From positions 496,717-560,716 of the forward strand of contig KE150451.1 of the NCBI GenBank assembly GCA_000411415.1: a stretch of DNA of 64,000 nucleotides, given 5' to 3'. Below are positions 17,957 to 26,401 of this stretch, one piece after another. How positions within the stretch are numbered: the first letter of the stretch is position 1; each line of letters begins with the position of its first letter. Made by a program: the position numbers and the translations under genes. A model generated the notes under the pieces. The model was given only the letters and a program-made list of their open reading frames with translations, made no database searches and was not told where the DNA came from. This stretch comes from Actinomyces sp. HPA0247. Lineage in GTDB: Bacteria; Actinomycetota; Actinomycetes; Actinomycetales; Actinomycetaceae.

Positions 17957-19081
17957 TCAGAGCACGTCGGAGCGTCCCTGTTCGGCGAGCTGGTCGACGA
18001 CCGCCTTCACCGACTGGGCGTGGTCGCGGCGCGTGACGAGGATAGCGTCCGGCGTGAGCGCGACCGCCACGTCGGGCACACCGACGAGCGCCACGAGCGG
18101 CCCCTCGCTGTCGTCTCCCAACGAAGCGAAGACGGCTGCGCCGTCGGAGTCGACGCGCAGCGCCTCGCCCAGGTTGCCCGCCTCCGCGACGATGCCGGTC
18201 AGGGCCTCGAAATCACCCAGGTCCGTCCAGCCCAGCTGCGCGTCGGCGGGAACGACGGCCACTCCCCCGTCGGCGGCGACGGGTTCAGCGATGGCATGGT
18301 CGATCGCGATCTTCGTCAGATGTGGCCAGTTCTCCGTCAGCGTCTCCTCGAACGCGGGGGTGCCCCACGCGCGCGCAATCGTCTCCAGGCGCGCGTGCAT
18401 GTCGGGCAGCAGGCGGGCCAGATGGGAGGCGAGCACGCCCGCCGACACGATGAACATGCCCGCGTTCCACAGGTAGCCCGCGGCCACGTAGCGGGCGGCG
18501 GTATCTGCGTCTGGCTTCTCCACAAACTCGGCGACCCGGCGGGCGCCGCGCTCAGCGTCGGCAGCCCCGGCCTCGTCGCCGTCGTTCAGCGCAGGGCCGG
18601 GCGCGATGTACCCGTAGGCGGTCGAGGCCTCGGTGGGCGTCAGGCCGATCGTCACGACGTAGCCGTCGCGGGCGGCACCAATCGCCGTCTCGACGGCGCT
18701 GCGCAGCAGCTCGGGGCGGGCGATCAGATGATCGGCTGCGAAGGAGCCGACAATCGCGTCATCCCCGAAGCGTTCGCGCACGACGTAGGCAGCCAGGCCG
18801 ATCGCGGCCATAGAATCGCGGCCCGACGGCTCGATGAGGAGCGTGCGATTATCCGACGAGGCAAACTCGGGAAGCTGCGCGAGCACGCCGTCACGGTGCG
18901 CCTGGCCGGTCACGATACTCACCGACGAGGCCAGCTCCTCCAAGCGGTCCACCGTGCCCTGCAGGAGCGTGCGTCCCGTGCCCGCCAGATCGAGGAGGAA
19001 CTTGGGACGACGGCGCCGCGACAGCGGCCACAGACGGGTGCCGGCTCCGCCGGCGGGAATAATCACGTGGAGGTCACTCAT
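17957..19081 (-). CDS. manC: Mannose-1-phosphate guanylyltransferase
   Basis: 374 residues. Makes GDP-mannose from GTP and mannose 1-phosphate. The nucleotidyltransferase signature GGAGTRLWPLSR and PKFL follow the first strand; FVEKPD and the YLWNAGMF block are typical. No C-terminal isomerase domain is present. ATG 19081 has GATACT at 19088-19093, 6 nt upstream (leaderless pattern). A loop with DEAGA encoded by the recurrent 12-mer (18565-18576) looks like an insertion. Confidence 0.88.
   Translation of the reverse strand: MSDLHVIIPAGGAGTRLWPLSRRRRPKFLLDLAGTGRTLLQGTVDRLEELASSVSIVTGQAHRDGVLAQLPEFASSDNRTLLIEPSGRDSMAAIGLAAYVVRERFGDDAIVGSFAADHLIARPELLRSAVETAIGAARDGYVVTIGLTPTEASTAYGYIAPGPALNDGDEAGAADAERGARRVAEFVEKPDADTAARYVAAGYLWNAGMFIVSAGVLASHLARLLPDMHARLETIARAWGTPAFEETLTENWPHLTKIAIDHAIAEPVAADGGVAVVPADAQLGWTDLGDFEALTGIVAEAGNLGEALRVDSDGAAVFASLGDDSEGPLVALVGVPDVAVALTPDAILVTRRDHAQSVKAVVDQLAEQGRSDVL
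18565..18576 (-). repeat. Recurrent 12-mer inside manC
   Basis: Exact copy; encodes DEAG in the manC reading frame within a surface-type, low-complexity loop. Both preferred flanks (G, C) are present. Confidence 0.8.
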
Positions 19082-19102
19082 GCCCCCAGTATCGCAGATA
19101 CG

Positions 19103-19136
19103 ACGAGGGGGCGAGGCCCCAGCACCGCCCCCTCGT
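19103..19136 (-). terminator. Hairpin terminator of rplY
   Basis: Perfect 11-bp arms (ACGAGGGGGCG at 19103-19113 with 19126-19136) and a 12-nt loop, just after the rplY stop and before the manC promoter. Confidence 0.8.
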
Positions 19137-19159
19137 GGAAAGCGTGTGCTACGCGAGTG

Positions 19160-19765
19160 TCACTCGGCGTCGGCCTCGGCGGCGGCCTCAGCCTCGCCCT
19201 CAGCGGCTTCCTCGGGCTCCTCGGGGGCGGCTTCCTGAACGGCGACGATAACCGTCTCGGCATCGAGCTCGACCTCAACGCCGGCGGGCAGCTTCAGGTC
19301 GGAGACGTGGACGGCGGAGCCGGCCTCGAGACCCTCGATGGAAACCTCGAGGTTCTCGGGGATGGAGGTGGCGGGGGCCTTCACCAGAATGGTGAACTCC
19401 TCGAGCGAGTGGACGGTGCCGGGGGTGGGCTCGCCAACGACGACGACGGGGACCTCAACGTCGACCTTCTCGCCGGCCTTGACGGCCAGGAAGTCGGCGT
19501 GCAGGATGTCGCGGCGCACGGGGTGAACCTGAACGTCCTTGACGAGGGCCAGCTGGGTCTTGCCATCGATCTTCAGCTCAACGAGGGCGTTCTTGGAGCC
19601 GCGGACGATGAGGAAGAGGTCGTGGCCGGGAACGTCCAGGTGACGGGGCTCGGCGCCGTGGCCGTAGAGGACCGTGGGGACCTTGCCAGCGCGGCGGGCG
19701 CGGCGGGCAGCACCCTTACCAAACTCGGAACGCTCTTCGGCAAGCAGGACGGGGTTGTCGCTCAT
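19160..19765 (-). CDS. rplY: Ribosomal protein bL25, long (CTC) form
   Basis: 201 residues. Binds 5S rRNA in the large subunit. An N-terminal L25 domain (AEERSEFGKGAARRARRAGK, VLYG) is followed by the CTC beta domain and an acidic Ala/Glu tail. ATG 19765 has a clear AAGGA. Downstream of prs, as in many actinobacteria, but the peptidyl-tRNA hydrolase gene that often follows is missing here. Hairpins lie on both sides, so it is probably its own transcript. Confidence 0.95.
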   Translation of the reverse strand: MSDNPVLLAEERSEFGKGAARRARRAGKVPTVLYGHGAEPRHLDVPGHDLFLIVRGSKNALVELKIDGKTQLALVKDVQVHPVRRDILHADFLAVKAGEKVDVEVPVVVVGEPTPGTVHSLEEFTILVKAPATSIPENLEVSIEGLEAGSAVHVSDLKLPAGVEVELDAETVIVAVQEAAPEEPEEAAEGEAEAAAEADAE

Positions 19766-19865
19766 GTGTCTTTCCTTCGTTTCTCAGGTCCGGCGTCGGT
19801 GTCGGCAGAGTGAAGGAAACGCGAGGCATTTCAATTCAGGCCCTGTCGATAACGGCGGATACGGA

Positions 19866-19916
19866 TCCGCCCTCGCCGGAGCAACCCCAATAGGTTACCT
19901 CACGACGAGGGCGGAT
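19866..19916 (-). terminator. Hairpin terminator of prs
   Basis: ATCCGCCCTCG (19865-19875) pairs with CGAGGGCGGAT (19906-19916), 11 bp, right after the prs stop at 19933. Confidence 0.78.
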
Positions 19917-19932
19917 GTGAAGCGGGAGCCGC

Positions 19933-20904
19933 TCAGTTAAAGAGCGATGTGACCGAACCGTCTTCGAAGACCTCACGGATCGCGCGAGCCAGGAGCGGCG
20001 CGATGGAGAGGACGGTGAGCTGATCGAAGCGCTTCTCAGCGGGGATCGGCAGGGTGTCGGTGACGACAACCTCGGCGGCGCCGGACTCGGACAGGCGACG
20101 GGCCGCCGGGTCAGAGAGGATACCGTGCGTGGCCACGACGATGACCTTCTTCGCGCCGGCGTCCATGAGGACCTTGATGGCCTCGGTGATCGTGCCGGCG
20201 GTGTCGATCATGTCGTCCACGAGGACGCATTCCTTGCCTGCGACGTCACCAACGACGCGGTTCGCGACGGCGACGTTCGGGCGCGTGGTATCGCGGGTCT
20301 TGTGGACGAAAGCCAGGGGCGTGCCACCCAGCTTCTTCGACCACTTCTCGGCGACGCGGATGCGGCCCGCGTCCGGGGAGACAACTGCGGTGTTGGACAG
20401 GTCGACGCGGCCGCGCACGTAGTCCACGAGGACCGGCATGGCGAAGAGGTGGTCGACCGGGCCGTCGAAGAAGCCCTGCTCCTGCGACGCGTGCAGGTCG
20501 ACGCTCATGATGCGGTCGGCGCCGGCAGCGCGGTACAGGTCAGCCATGAGGCGAGCAGAGATGGGCTCGCGGCCCTGGTGCTTCTTGTCCTGACGCGAGT
20601 AGGGGTAGAAGGGAGCGACGACGGTGATGCGCTTGGCGGAGGCACGCTTGGCAGCATCGATCATGATGAGCTGCTCCATCACCCACTTGTTGATGTCGCC
20701 CGCGATGGACTGCAGGACGAACACGTCGGCGCCACGAACGGACTCGTTGAAGCGCACGTAAATCTCGCCGGAGGCGAAGTCGTAGGCCGTCACCGGCGAG
20801 ACCCCACATCCGATTTCCTCGCCCACGGCGTGAGCCAGGTCCATGTGAGCTCGTCCAGAAACGAGGACGAGGTTCTTCTCTCCGGTGGTCACCAGTCCGC
20901 TCAT
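19933..20904 (-). CDS. prs: Ribose-phosphate pyrophosphokinase
   Basis: 323 residues. Makes PRPP from ribose 5-phosphate and ATP for purine, pyrimidine, His, Trp and NAD synthesis. The flexible loop (KKHQGREPISARLMADL) and the PRPP-binding loop LVDDMIDTAGTI are intact, and the catalytic Asp-His pair is in VDLHASQ. Starts 25 nt after the glmU gene upstream on the same strand, so glmU-prs is an operon. Confidence 0.96.
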   Translation of the reverse strand: MSGLVTTGEKNLVLVSGRAHMDLAHAVGEEIGCGVSPVTAYDFASGEIYVRFNESVRGADVFVLQSIAGDINKWVMEQLIMIDAAKRASAKRITVVAPFYPYSRQDKKHQGREPISARLMADLYRAAGADRIMSVDLHASQEQGFFDGPVDHLFAMPVLVDYVRGRVDLSNTAVVSPDAGRIRVAEKWSKKLGGTPLAFVHKTRDTTRPNVAVANRVVGDVAGKECVLVDDMIDTAGTITEAIKVLMDAGAKKVIVVATHGILSDPAARRLSESGAAEVVVTDTLPIPAEKRFDQLTVLSIAPLLARAIREVFEDGSVTSLFN

Positions 20905-20928
20905 GCGGTTGTCTCTCCTTGTGTTGGA

Positions 20929-21978
20929 TCAGGCGCGAGGCGCCGCGATCAATGTGCCGATGGTGCTATATGGCGCAACCATCGTATCGGCTGCAACGCA
21001 GCCCTGGCCGATCCACGCGGTGGGAACCACACTGCGGTCCCCGATTTCCGCATCAATCAGTGTGGCGCTAGGACCGATTTCACAATCGGACCCAACGACG
21101 GTTGTCCCCCGCAGGCAGGTGCCGGGGTAGATGGTGGTGTCCGCGCCGACGCTCACGTCGACGTCGATCCAGGTGGAGGCCGGGTCGACGATCGTCACAC
21201 CGGCGCGCATGTGCACCTCGCAGATGCGACGGTTTATCTCGGCGCCCAGCTCGGCCAGCTGAACGCGGTCGTTGGCGCCCGCGCTCTGCCAGTGGTCGGT
21301 CAGCTCGAGGGCACCCGCGGTGCGTCCGGCCGGGGCGGCTGCCGCGAGGACGTCGGTCAGGTAAACCTCGCCCTGATCGTTGTCGGTGCCCAGCGAGGCC
21401 AGGGAGGCGCGCAGGAAATCAGCATCGAAAGCGTAGATGCCCGCGTTGATCTCGTTAATCGCGGCCTGCTCGGGCGTCGCGTCGCGCTGCTCGACGATCG
21501 CGGTGACCGTACCCGAGGCATCGCGGATGATGCGGCCGTAGCCGGTGGGGTCCTTGACGCGCGAGGTCAGGACGGTGACGGCGTGGCCAGCGGCCTCGTG
21601 GGTGGCGACCAGCTCGGCCAGGGTCTCCGTGGAGAGGAGGGGGACGTCGCCGTAGGTGACGACGATGGTGCCGGAAACGGGCTCGACGGCCTGATCGAGA
21701 GCCTCCAGGCCACACTGGACGGCGCGGCCGGTGCCGGGAATCTCGTCCTGGTCCGCGATGATGGCGCTGGGCAGGACGCGCTCGATTTCGGCGGCGACGA
21801 CCTCGCGCTGATGACGGACGACGGCGACCAGATGCTGGGGGTCGAGGCCGTGGGCGGCGCGCAGGGCGTGTCCGATCATGGACAGGCCAGACAGGGGGTG
21901 AACGACCTTCGGGAGAGCGGATTTCATGCGCGTTCCCTGACCTGCGGCCAGGACGATGACGGCGGCGGGGCGAGACAT
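20929..21978 (-). CDS. glmU: GlmU-type UDP-GlcNAc pyrophosphorylase lacking the acetyltransferase half
   Basis: 349 residues against about 455-495 for the bifunctional enzyme. The N-terminal uridylyltransferase domain is complete: LAAGQGTRMKS, GTGRAVQ, TYGDVPLL and NEINAGIYAF. The left-handed helix begins (IDVDVSVGADTTIYPGT) but ends after a few rungs at IGTLIAAPRA. The rest of the acetyltransferase domain, with the catalytic His and acetyl-CoA site, is absent and no frameshifted remainder is seen downstream, where prs begins 25 nt later. ATG 21978 has GAGGAGG 5 nt upstream. Likely monofunctional. Confidence 0.85.
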   Translation of the reverse strand: MSRPAAVIVLAAGQGTRMKSALPKVVHPLSGLSMIGHALRAAHGLDPQHLVAVVRHQREVVAAEIERVLPSAIIADQDEIPGTGRAVQCGLEALDQAVEPVSGTIVVTYGDVPLLSTETLAELVATHEAAGHAVTVLTSRVKDPTGYGRIIRDASGTVTAIVEQRDATPEQAAINEINAGIYAFDADFLRASLASLGTDNDQGEVYLTDVLAAAAPAGRTAGALELTDHWQSAGANDRVQLAELGAEINRRICEVHMRAGVTIVDPASTWIDVDVSVGADTTIYPGTCLRGTTVVGSDCEIGPSATLIDAEIGDRSVVPTAWIGQGCVAADTMVAPYSTIGTLIAAPRA

Positions 21979-22017
21979 GTTCCTCCTCGGGGTCTGCGGT
22001 CCCATCGGGACCGATCG

Positions 22018-22088
22018 CTCCGCCCCTAGGATTCGAACCTAGACTAAAGGCACCAAAAACCTCTGTGCTGCCGTTACACCAAGGCGGA
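22018..22088 (-). tRNA. tRNA-Gln (anticodon TTG)
   Basis: 71 nt on the minus strand. Acceptor stem TCCGCCT pairs with GGGCGGA, discriminator G. The T arm is CTAGG-TTCGAAT-CCTAG. The anticodon arm GAGGT-TTTTGGT-GCCTT puts TTG at 34-36. No CCA is encoded. glmU begins 40 nt downstream on the same strand. Confidence 0.95.
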
Positions 22089-22199
22089 ATGCGTCCACTG
22101 TGATGATACCTGCACCCCGCGTGCGCTTTCAAACGCGGCCTGGCGCCCGCGGCGTGGTCTGCACGTGGCCCAGCCCAGGCCTCGTGTGATACTGGGGTC

Positions 22200-22832
22200 A
22201 TGGCTGAGAAGAGGACACGAATGAGCGGCTTCGCACGCCGCGAGCAGCTGGTGGCCGTGGGGCGCTCTCTGTTTGCCGAAAAGGGCTTCGGCGCGACCAG
22301 CGTCGAGGAGATCGCGGCCCGTGCGAAGGTCTCCAAGCCCGTCGTCTACGAGCACTTCGGAGGCAAGGAGGGCCTGTACGCGGTCATCGTCGACCGCGAG
22401 GTGCAGGCACTCATCTCCTCCCTGCAAACGTCCCTGGAGTCCTCGCAGCGCCCGCGCCTCATCCTGGAGAACGCGACCCTGGGACTGCTCGACTACATCG
22501 AGCGCAACACGGACGGCTTCCGCGTCCTCGTGCGCGACGCCCCCTCGGACCGCACGGCGGGTTCTTTCTCCTCCGTCATGGGCGACGTGGCGACCAGCGT
22601 CGAGCACATCATCGCCGAGCAGTTCAAGCGCTCGGACTTCGATGCGACCTGGTCACCCCTCTACGCCCAGATGCTCGTCGGGCTTATCGCGCAGGTCGGC
22701 CAGTGGTGGCTCGATGACCGGCGCATGAAGAAGGACGAGGTCGCCGCCCACGTCGTCAATCTCATTTGGAACGGCCAGCGCGGCCTGCGCCCCCACCCCA
22801 CGCTGCGGGTGCGATCGAGCGACGGACGCTGA
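22200..22832 (+). CDS. TetR family transcriptional regulator
   Basis: 210 residues. N-terminal helix-turn-helix: ARAKVSKPVVYEHFGGKEGL at about 38-57; a helical ligand domain follows. ATG 22200 has GATACT at 22188-22193, 6 nt upstream, so it is probably leaderless. No obvious target operon adjoins; the tRNA is divergent and the gene ends at its own hairpin. Confidence 0.88.
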   Translation: MAEKRTRMSGFARREQLVAVGRSLFAEKGFGATSVEEIAARAKVSKPVVYEHFGGKEGLYAVIVDREVQALISSLQTSLESSQRPRLILENATLGLLDYIERNTDGFRVLVRDAPSDRTAGSFSSVMGDVATSVEHIIAEQFKRSDFDATWSPLYAQMLVGLIAQVGQWWLDDRRMKKDEVAAHVVNLIWNGQRGLRPHPTLRVRSSDGR

Positions 22833-22852
22833 CTTGTTCTTTCTCCCCATAC

Positions 22853-22891
22853 GACGAGGCCGTGGCGGGTCATCCCTGCCACGGCCTCGTC
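22853..22891. terminator. Hairpin terminator, variant of the recurrent word
   Basis: GACGAGGCCGTGGC and its complement, 14 bp, extended by GGG/CCC across a bulge. It holds the word with T in place of one G (GGCCGTGG). Separates the convergent tetR and DUF1540 genes. Confidence 0.85.
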
Positions 22892-22903
22892 CGTGAGTGA
22901 GAC

Positions 22904-23179
22904 TCAGCGCGCCTCGAAGGAGAGGCAGTCAGCGGTGCCCGCACCGACCGAGATGGCGGCGGCGGTGCACTCGAGCGCGGAGTTGTGGACGCAGTCGGCC
23001 TTCTGGCAGGCGCCAACGAAGGTCTCGGACTTGCCAAGGCCGCCCTTGACGGTCAGCGGGATGAAGGTCGTGCAGGAGGTCGAGTAACCGACGGTGATAG
23101 CGGCGGCTCCGCAGTTCTTCTCCTTGTTGTAGGAGCAGGAGGTGACGGAGCAGTCGAGGATGCGGGGCATATCTGCCAT
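22904..23179 (-). CDS. DUF1540 cysteine-rich protein, two tandem repeats
   Basis: 91 residues with two copies of the DUF1540 unit: CSVTSCSYNKEKNCGAAAI and CQKADCVHNSALECTAAAI, each with C-x4-C-x7-C spacing, plus further Cys near each end (STSC, ADC). Such clusters suggest binding of a metal, but the family has no proven role. ATG 23179 has AAAGGA 8 nt upstream; in-frame upstream codons cross the promoter region and are rejected. Confidence 0.85.
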   Translation of the reverse strand: MADMPRILDCSVTSCSYNKEKNCGAAAITVGYSTSCTTFIPLTVKGGLGKSETFVGACQKADCVHNSALECTAAAISVGAGTADCLSFEAR

Positions 23180-23364
23180 GAGAGTGTCCTTTTCAACGTG
23201 GCCCCGTGGGGCCTGAATGTAGCCGGTCGCGACCAGGTTGGCCGCGCTGTTGACACCAGTGATACGCCTTTTCGCAACACTTCCCAAACGTAGCGAGTTT
23301 TCGTTGCAATTCCAACGATGCTCCCAGGGTATGACGGGGTTATTTTCGCATTCACACCATCACT

Positions 23365-23402
23365 AATTACGCAAATAAATGCGGCATTTCTTTTGCGTAA
23401 TT
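23365..23402. other. AT-rich inverted repeat upstream of the DUF1540 gene
   Basis: AATTACGCAAA (23365-23375) and its exact complement TTTGCGTAATT (23392-23402), with a nested AAATG/CATTT pair. It lies about 190 bp upstream of the DUF1540 start, in 350 bp of non-coding DNA (23180-23530). No T run follows. An operator or a structured leader is possible. Confidence 0.5.
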
Positions 23403-23468
23403 CGGGTAGGTGAGCCTGCGCTGTACCGGTATGGCACACCTACCCCGATGCACGTCAGGGCAAGGAAA

Positions 23469-23498
23469 CGCCCGCGCCACCACAAGGCAGCGCGGGCG
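23469..23498 (-). terminator. Hairpin terminator of the GH87 gene
   Basis: CGCCCGCGC (23469-23477) pairs with GCGCGGGCG (23490-23498), 9 bp with a 12-nt loop, 33 nt past the glucanase stop. Confidence 0.75.
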
Positions 23499-23530
23499 AA
23501 TCCGACACAGAGCCGCTGATCAGGAAACGA

Positions 23531-25534
23531 TCACTTCGCAGACCAGAAACGGACCACAATCGTGGTGCCATCGTCGGCCGGCTGCGAGCGCTCCAGGTCC
23601 GCAACATAGTTGTAGGAACCGGAGAAATCGGTCGTCGAGACGGGCAGGTACTCGGGCAGGTCGCCGAGCGTCACGTTGTAGACCCGCTTGCCGCCCTCCA
23701 CGGAGTACTCCATGTCGGGGGTGATGGTCAGGCCATCCGCCTTGGACACCCAGTAGCGGTTGATCGTGCCATCGTTGCCGCGCTCGTCGCGCTGGTACCA
23801 GTAGAGGCTGTAGTTCTCAGACTCGGGGACGGTACGCACCACCTGGTCGCCCACGAGCACGTAGTTAACAACCTTCGCCTGCGCGGTGTCCATGGCCTCG
23901 TCGTCACGCTTGTTGTCGCGCAGCGTGATGCCGCGAGCGGACAGGGCATCCTGACCCAGACCGAAGTCCGCGCGAATCTCCTCGGCGTAGGGGCGCACGA
24001 TGAGATTGTCCGAAACCGTGACGTTACGGATTTCGCCCTTCGCTTCCTGGAAATCAATCGCGCCGCGAGTCTTTCCATAGAAGTCATCCGTCGTACCGGA
24101 ACGCACCAGCTTGTTGTGGGCGATCGTAATGCCCTGATCCGTGTTGAGGTCGAAGTTATGACCATCGAACACAGTGTTCAGGCGAATGCCCGCGCCGGAG
24201 AAGTTGTTGACAATGAGGTTGTCCTTGATGACGTGGGACTTGCCACCGAAGATGCCAATGCCCGAGGCTCGCCAGCCCAGTTCAACCGTGTTGCCAATGA
24301 AGGAGTTGCCCTCGGCCACACGTGCCTCACTGTGCGAATACGTGTCGATGCTCGCCCAGGAGGCCAGGCCATCGTCACCATTGCCACGCACGGAGGAGTT
24401 ACGAACCGTGGAGTCCTTGGTGCCCTGCGCGAAGTTCACGCCATCGGCCAGGTTATTACGGATGCGAGCGTTCTCGATGACCATGCCGTTGGTGTAGAGC
24501 ATCTGGCTGGCGTCCACGTAGTCGCCCATCCAGAAGCCACACTCGAAGTGCTCGACCCACACGTTGGCAACTCGGGTATCGTCACCGGCTTCACCGGAGA
24601 ATCCCTTGTACTGAGCCTCCTGGTTGTAACGAGACTTCAGGTTCGAGGACATGGCGAAGTCGGTCAGCGTCTCATTGCTCGCGCCATGATTGAAGACGAT
24701 GCCACCACCCTTCGCCTGATCAGAGGTGAAGAAGATGTTGGTGTACCACAGGCCCGCGCCCTGGAAGGTCAGACCCGGGTGGCTAATGCCAATCTTGCCA
24801 GAGAATTCCCAGGTTCCTGCGGGAATGTAGACCGTCTTGGACGCGGTGTTCGCAGCCGCGTCCATGGCGGCGGCGAGAGCCGCGTCGTCAGCAACGCCAT
24901 CGCCGGGTCGCGCATTGTTGTAGTCGGCGATGCTCACGGCGCCTTCGGGGCGCTCGATGGCCGGTGCGGCCTGCTCGAGCTCGATGAAGTCGATGCCGTA
25001 GGAGTTCTGATCGTCGCCAACCTTGACGATCTGAATATGATCACCCTTCTGGACCTGACGGCCGAGCAGAGTGTGAACCTCGTCGAAACGGAAGCGCGCC
25101 CTCAGGCCTGCTCCCGACTCGTCGTACACGCTGCTGCCGCCAACGTACTGCCAGGCGCTCTCGGAGGAGAGGTCGAGGGTAGCGACCGTCTCATTGTTGA
25201 CGCGCACATCAACGCGACCGGAGGTGTGATCCGGCAGCGTGAAACGCAGATCGAGGGCATTGGCAGCAGCCGTCGCCGTAAAGTCCACAGAGGAGTTCTT
25301 GTTGTTCAGGGCCACGTAGGACTGGCCCGAGGCCTCGATAGCCGTCGATTCGAGGTCGTCGGAGCGCTCGAGCGTCGTCCCATCGGAGCGGCTCGCCTCC
25401 TCGGCCTCGTATCGCGTGTAGGGGACGCTCGCGCCGTACTGGTCGTCGGCGGCAACCGCACTGGGGACGAGTGCCGGCACCAGCGCGACAACGCCGAGCA
25501 GAGCCGCCCCTGCGATGAAGGGTCCTCGTTTCAT
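23531..25534 (-). CDS. Secreted GH87 alpha-1,3-glucanase (mutanase) with carbohydrate-binding module
   Basis: 667 residues. Signal peptide to about residue 29 (AVAAD). Residues 38-188 form a CBM6/35-like beta sandwich (YTRYEAEEA ... SYGIDFIELE). From about 200 the right-handed beta helix follows the GH87 pattern: ARPGDGVADDAALAAAMDA, VYIPAGTWEF, FQGAGLWYTNI, ADGVNF (363-368), NGDDGLASW (385-393) and SGIGIFGGKSHVIKDN. The acidic residues of GH87 are expected at Asp 364, 387 and 388. The enzyme cuts alpha-1,3-glucan outside the cell, the insoluble polymer of dental plaque. No anchor signal at the C-terminus, so it is released. It has its own promoter and terminator. Confidence 0.85.
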   Translation of the reverse strand: MKRGPFIAGAALLGVVALVPALVPSAVAADDQYGASVPYTRYEAEEASRSDGTTLERSDDLESTAIEASGQSYVALNNKNSSVDFTATAAANALDLRFTLPDHTSGRVDVRVNNETVATLDLSSESAWQYVGGSSVYDESGAGLRARFRFDEVHTLLGRQVQKGDHIQIVKVGDDQNSYGIDFIELEQAAPAIERPEGAVSIADYNNARPGDGVADDAALAAAMDAAANTASKTVYIPAGTWEFSGKIGISHPGLTFQGAGLWYTNIFFTSDQAKGGGIVFNHGASNETLTDFAMSSNLKSRYNQEAQYKGFSGEAGDDTRVANVWVEHFECGFWMGDYVDASQMLYTNGMVIENARIRNNLADGVNFAQGTKDSTVRNSSVRGNGDDGLASWASIDTYSHSEARVAEGNSFIGNTVELGWRASGIGIFGGKSHVIKDNLIVNNFSGAGIRLNTVFDGHNFDLNTDQGITIAHNKLVRSGTTDDFYGKTRGAIDFQEAKGEIRNVTVSDNLIVRPYAEEIRADFGLGQDALSARGITLRDNKRDDEAMDTAQAKVVNYVLVGDQVVRTVPESENYSLYWYQRDERGNDGTINRYWVSKADGLTITPDMEYSVEGGKRVYNVTLGDLPEYLPVSTTDFSGSYNYVADLERSQPADDGTTIVVRFWSAK

Positions 25535-25882
25535 ATGTCTCTCAAGCCTCTTTTCATGCCCTGAAGCGCGCTCACGGCGTCACTTCGCTCCTATGCTCCG
25601 CCCTATCGGCGGAACCCGGGCACATAGTAGCCGATTTTTACCACTGTCAAAGAGTTGCTGAGAAATTTTCGCGGTGAAGAACTGCGGAATACTGCGGATT
25701 AGACCGACAGTCAATATTTGCACTGTAATTATAAATATGAGATTCCGATAGCGTGGCAGGGATTGAAGACGAGGCACCGAGGGCTCGGTTGCAGCTACGC
25801 CGAAGGCGATTGCTGGCGGCGCGAGGCGTCAACAGCGACGCGTCGAACAGGCTCACCGCGACCCCCACCAACGCTAACAACA
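25535..25882. promoter_or_regulatory. AT-rich intergenic region with the GH87 promoter
   Basis: On the minus strand TTGACA (25645-25650) is followed by TACTAT (25624-25629, 15-bp spacer) or CTATGT (25622-25627, 17-bp spacer). The remaining 250 bp are AT-rich compared with the chromosome and hold no convincing gene. Confidence 0.55.
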
Positions 25883-26401
25883 TCAGGAAAGCCACTGACG
25901 CAGCAGAGCTCCCCCTGATGGATCCATATATCCAGCTAGCAGCTCATCGAAATCGATCTGCATCACCTGGGAGAGTTGATTGAGTTCCGGATGCACAGGA
26001 AAAATTGTGCGCACCTCCATCGGAATATGTGCACCATCCAAGGTCAGGCGGCCAGTGATAGGGGTGAGCTGTTCGAAACCCCACTGGGGCGAGACACTTT
26101 CAAGCCCCGAGGGCACATCGATTCGCGGCCACCCGCGACGCCACCGCGCCTTTTCGCCGATACGCATGATCGCCCATTTCAACATGATCTCGCCATAGTC
26201 GCTAATCATGGTAGGAACACGAGCTTCTAAATACTCACTCTCACCATAGAACGCTTGAGGACGACGCGAGTTCTTCGTGTCCCAAATGTGCTGCCAGCCT
26301 CGTCCTGAATCCCAAGTGAGCGCAATTCCGTCACCCTTGTAGACCGACGAAATCGCACCGCTAGTCCGAGCAAAATCAACCAGATCGGCTGTCACAGACA
26401 T
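25883..26401 (-). CDS. Predicted immunity protein for the orphan TNT toxin cassette
   Basis: 172 residues, no signal peptide. The C-terminus GYMDPSGGALLRQWL matches the end of the other small protein in this operon (27462), pattern YM-x-P-x-GG-x-LLR-x-WL, and both follow a TNT domain. The size matches the TNT immunity factor of Mycobacterium tuberculosis. It should bind and block the NAD-degrading activity of the toxin encoded just before it. The start ATG 26401 shares a base with the toxin stop (TGATG), so the two are made in step. Confidence 0.75.
   Translation of the reverse strand: MSVTADLVDFARTSGAISSVYKGDGIALTWDSGRGWQHIWDTKNSRRPQAFYGESEYLEARVPTMISDYGEIMLKWAIMRIGEKARWRRGWPRIDVPSGLESVSPQWGFEQLTPITGRLTLDGAHIPMEVRTIFPVHPELNQLSQVMQIDFDELLAGYMDPSGGALLRQWLS

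Noticed and set aside
17933-22029. Very long open frames on the plus strand opposite manC, rplY, prs and glmU
   Set aside because: They are antisense to well-recognised genes, have low-complexity Gly/Arg/Asp-rich products and no ribosome sites. High third-position GC opens such frames.
25647-25883. Possible small gene after the last immunity gene (start ATG 25883, TGATG overlap)
   Set aside because: A hydrophobic N-terminus and a coupled start are suggestive, but the rest is unlike a protein and it would cover the GH87 promoter on the same strand.
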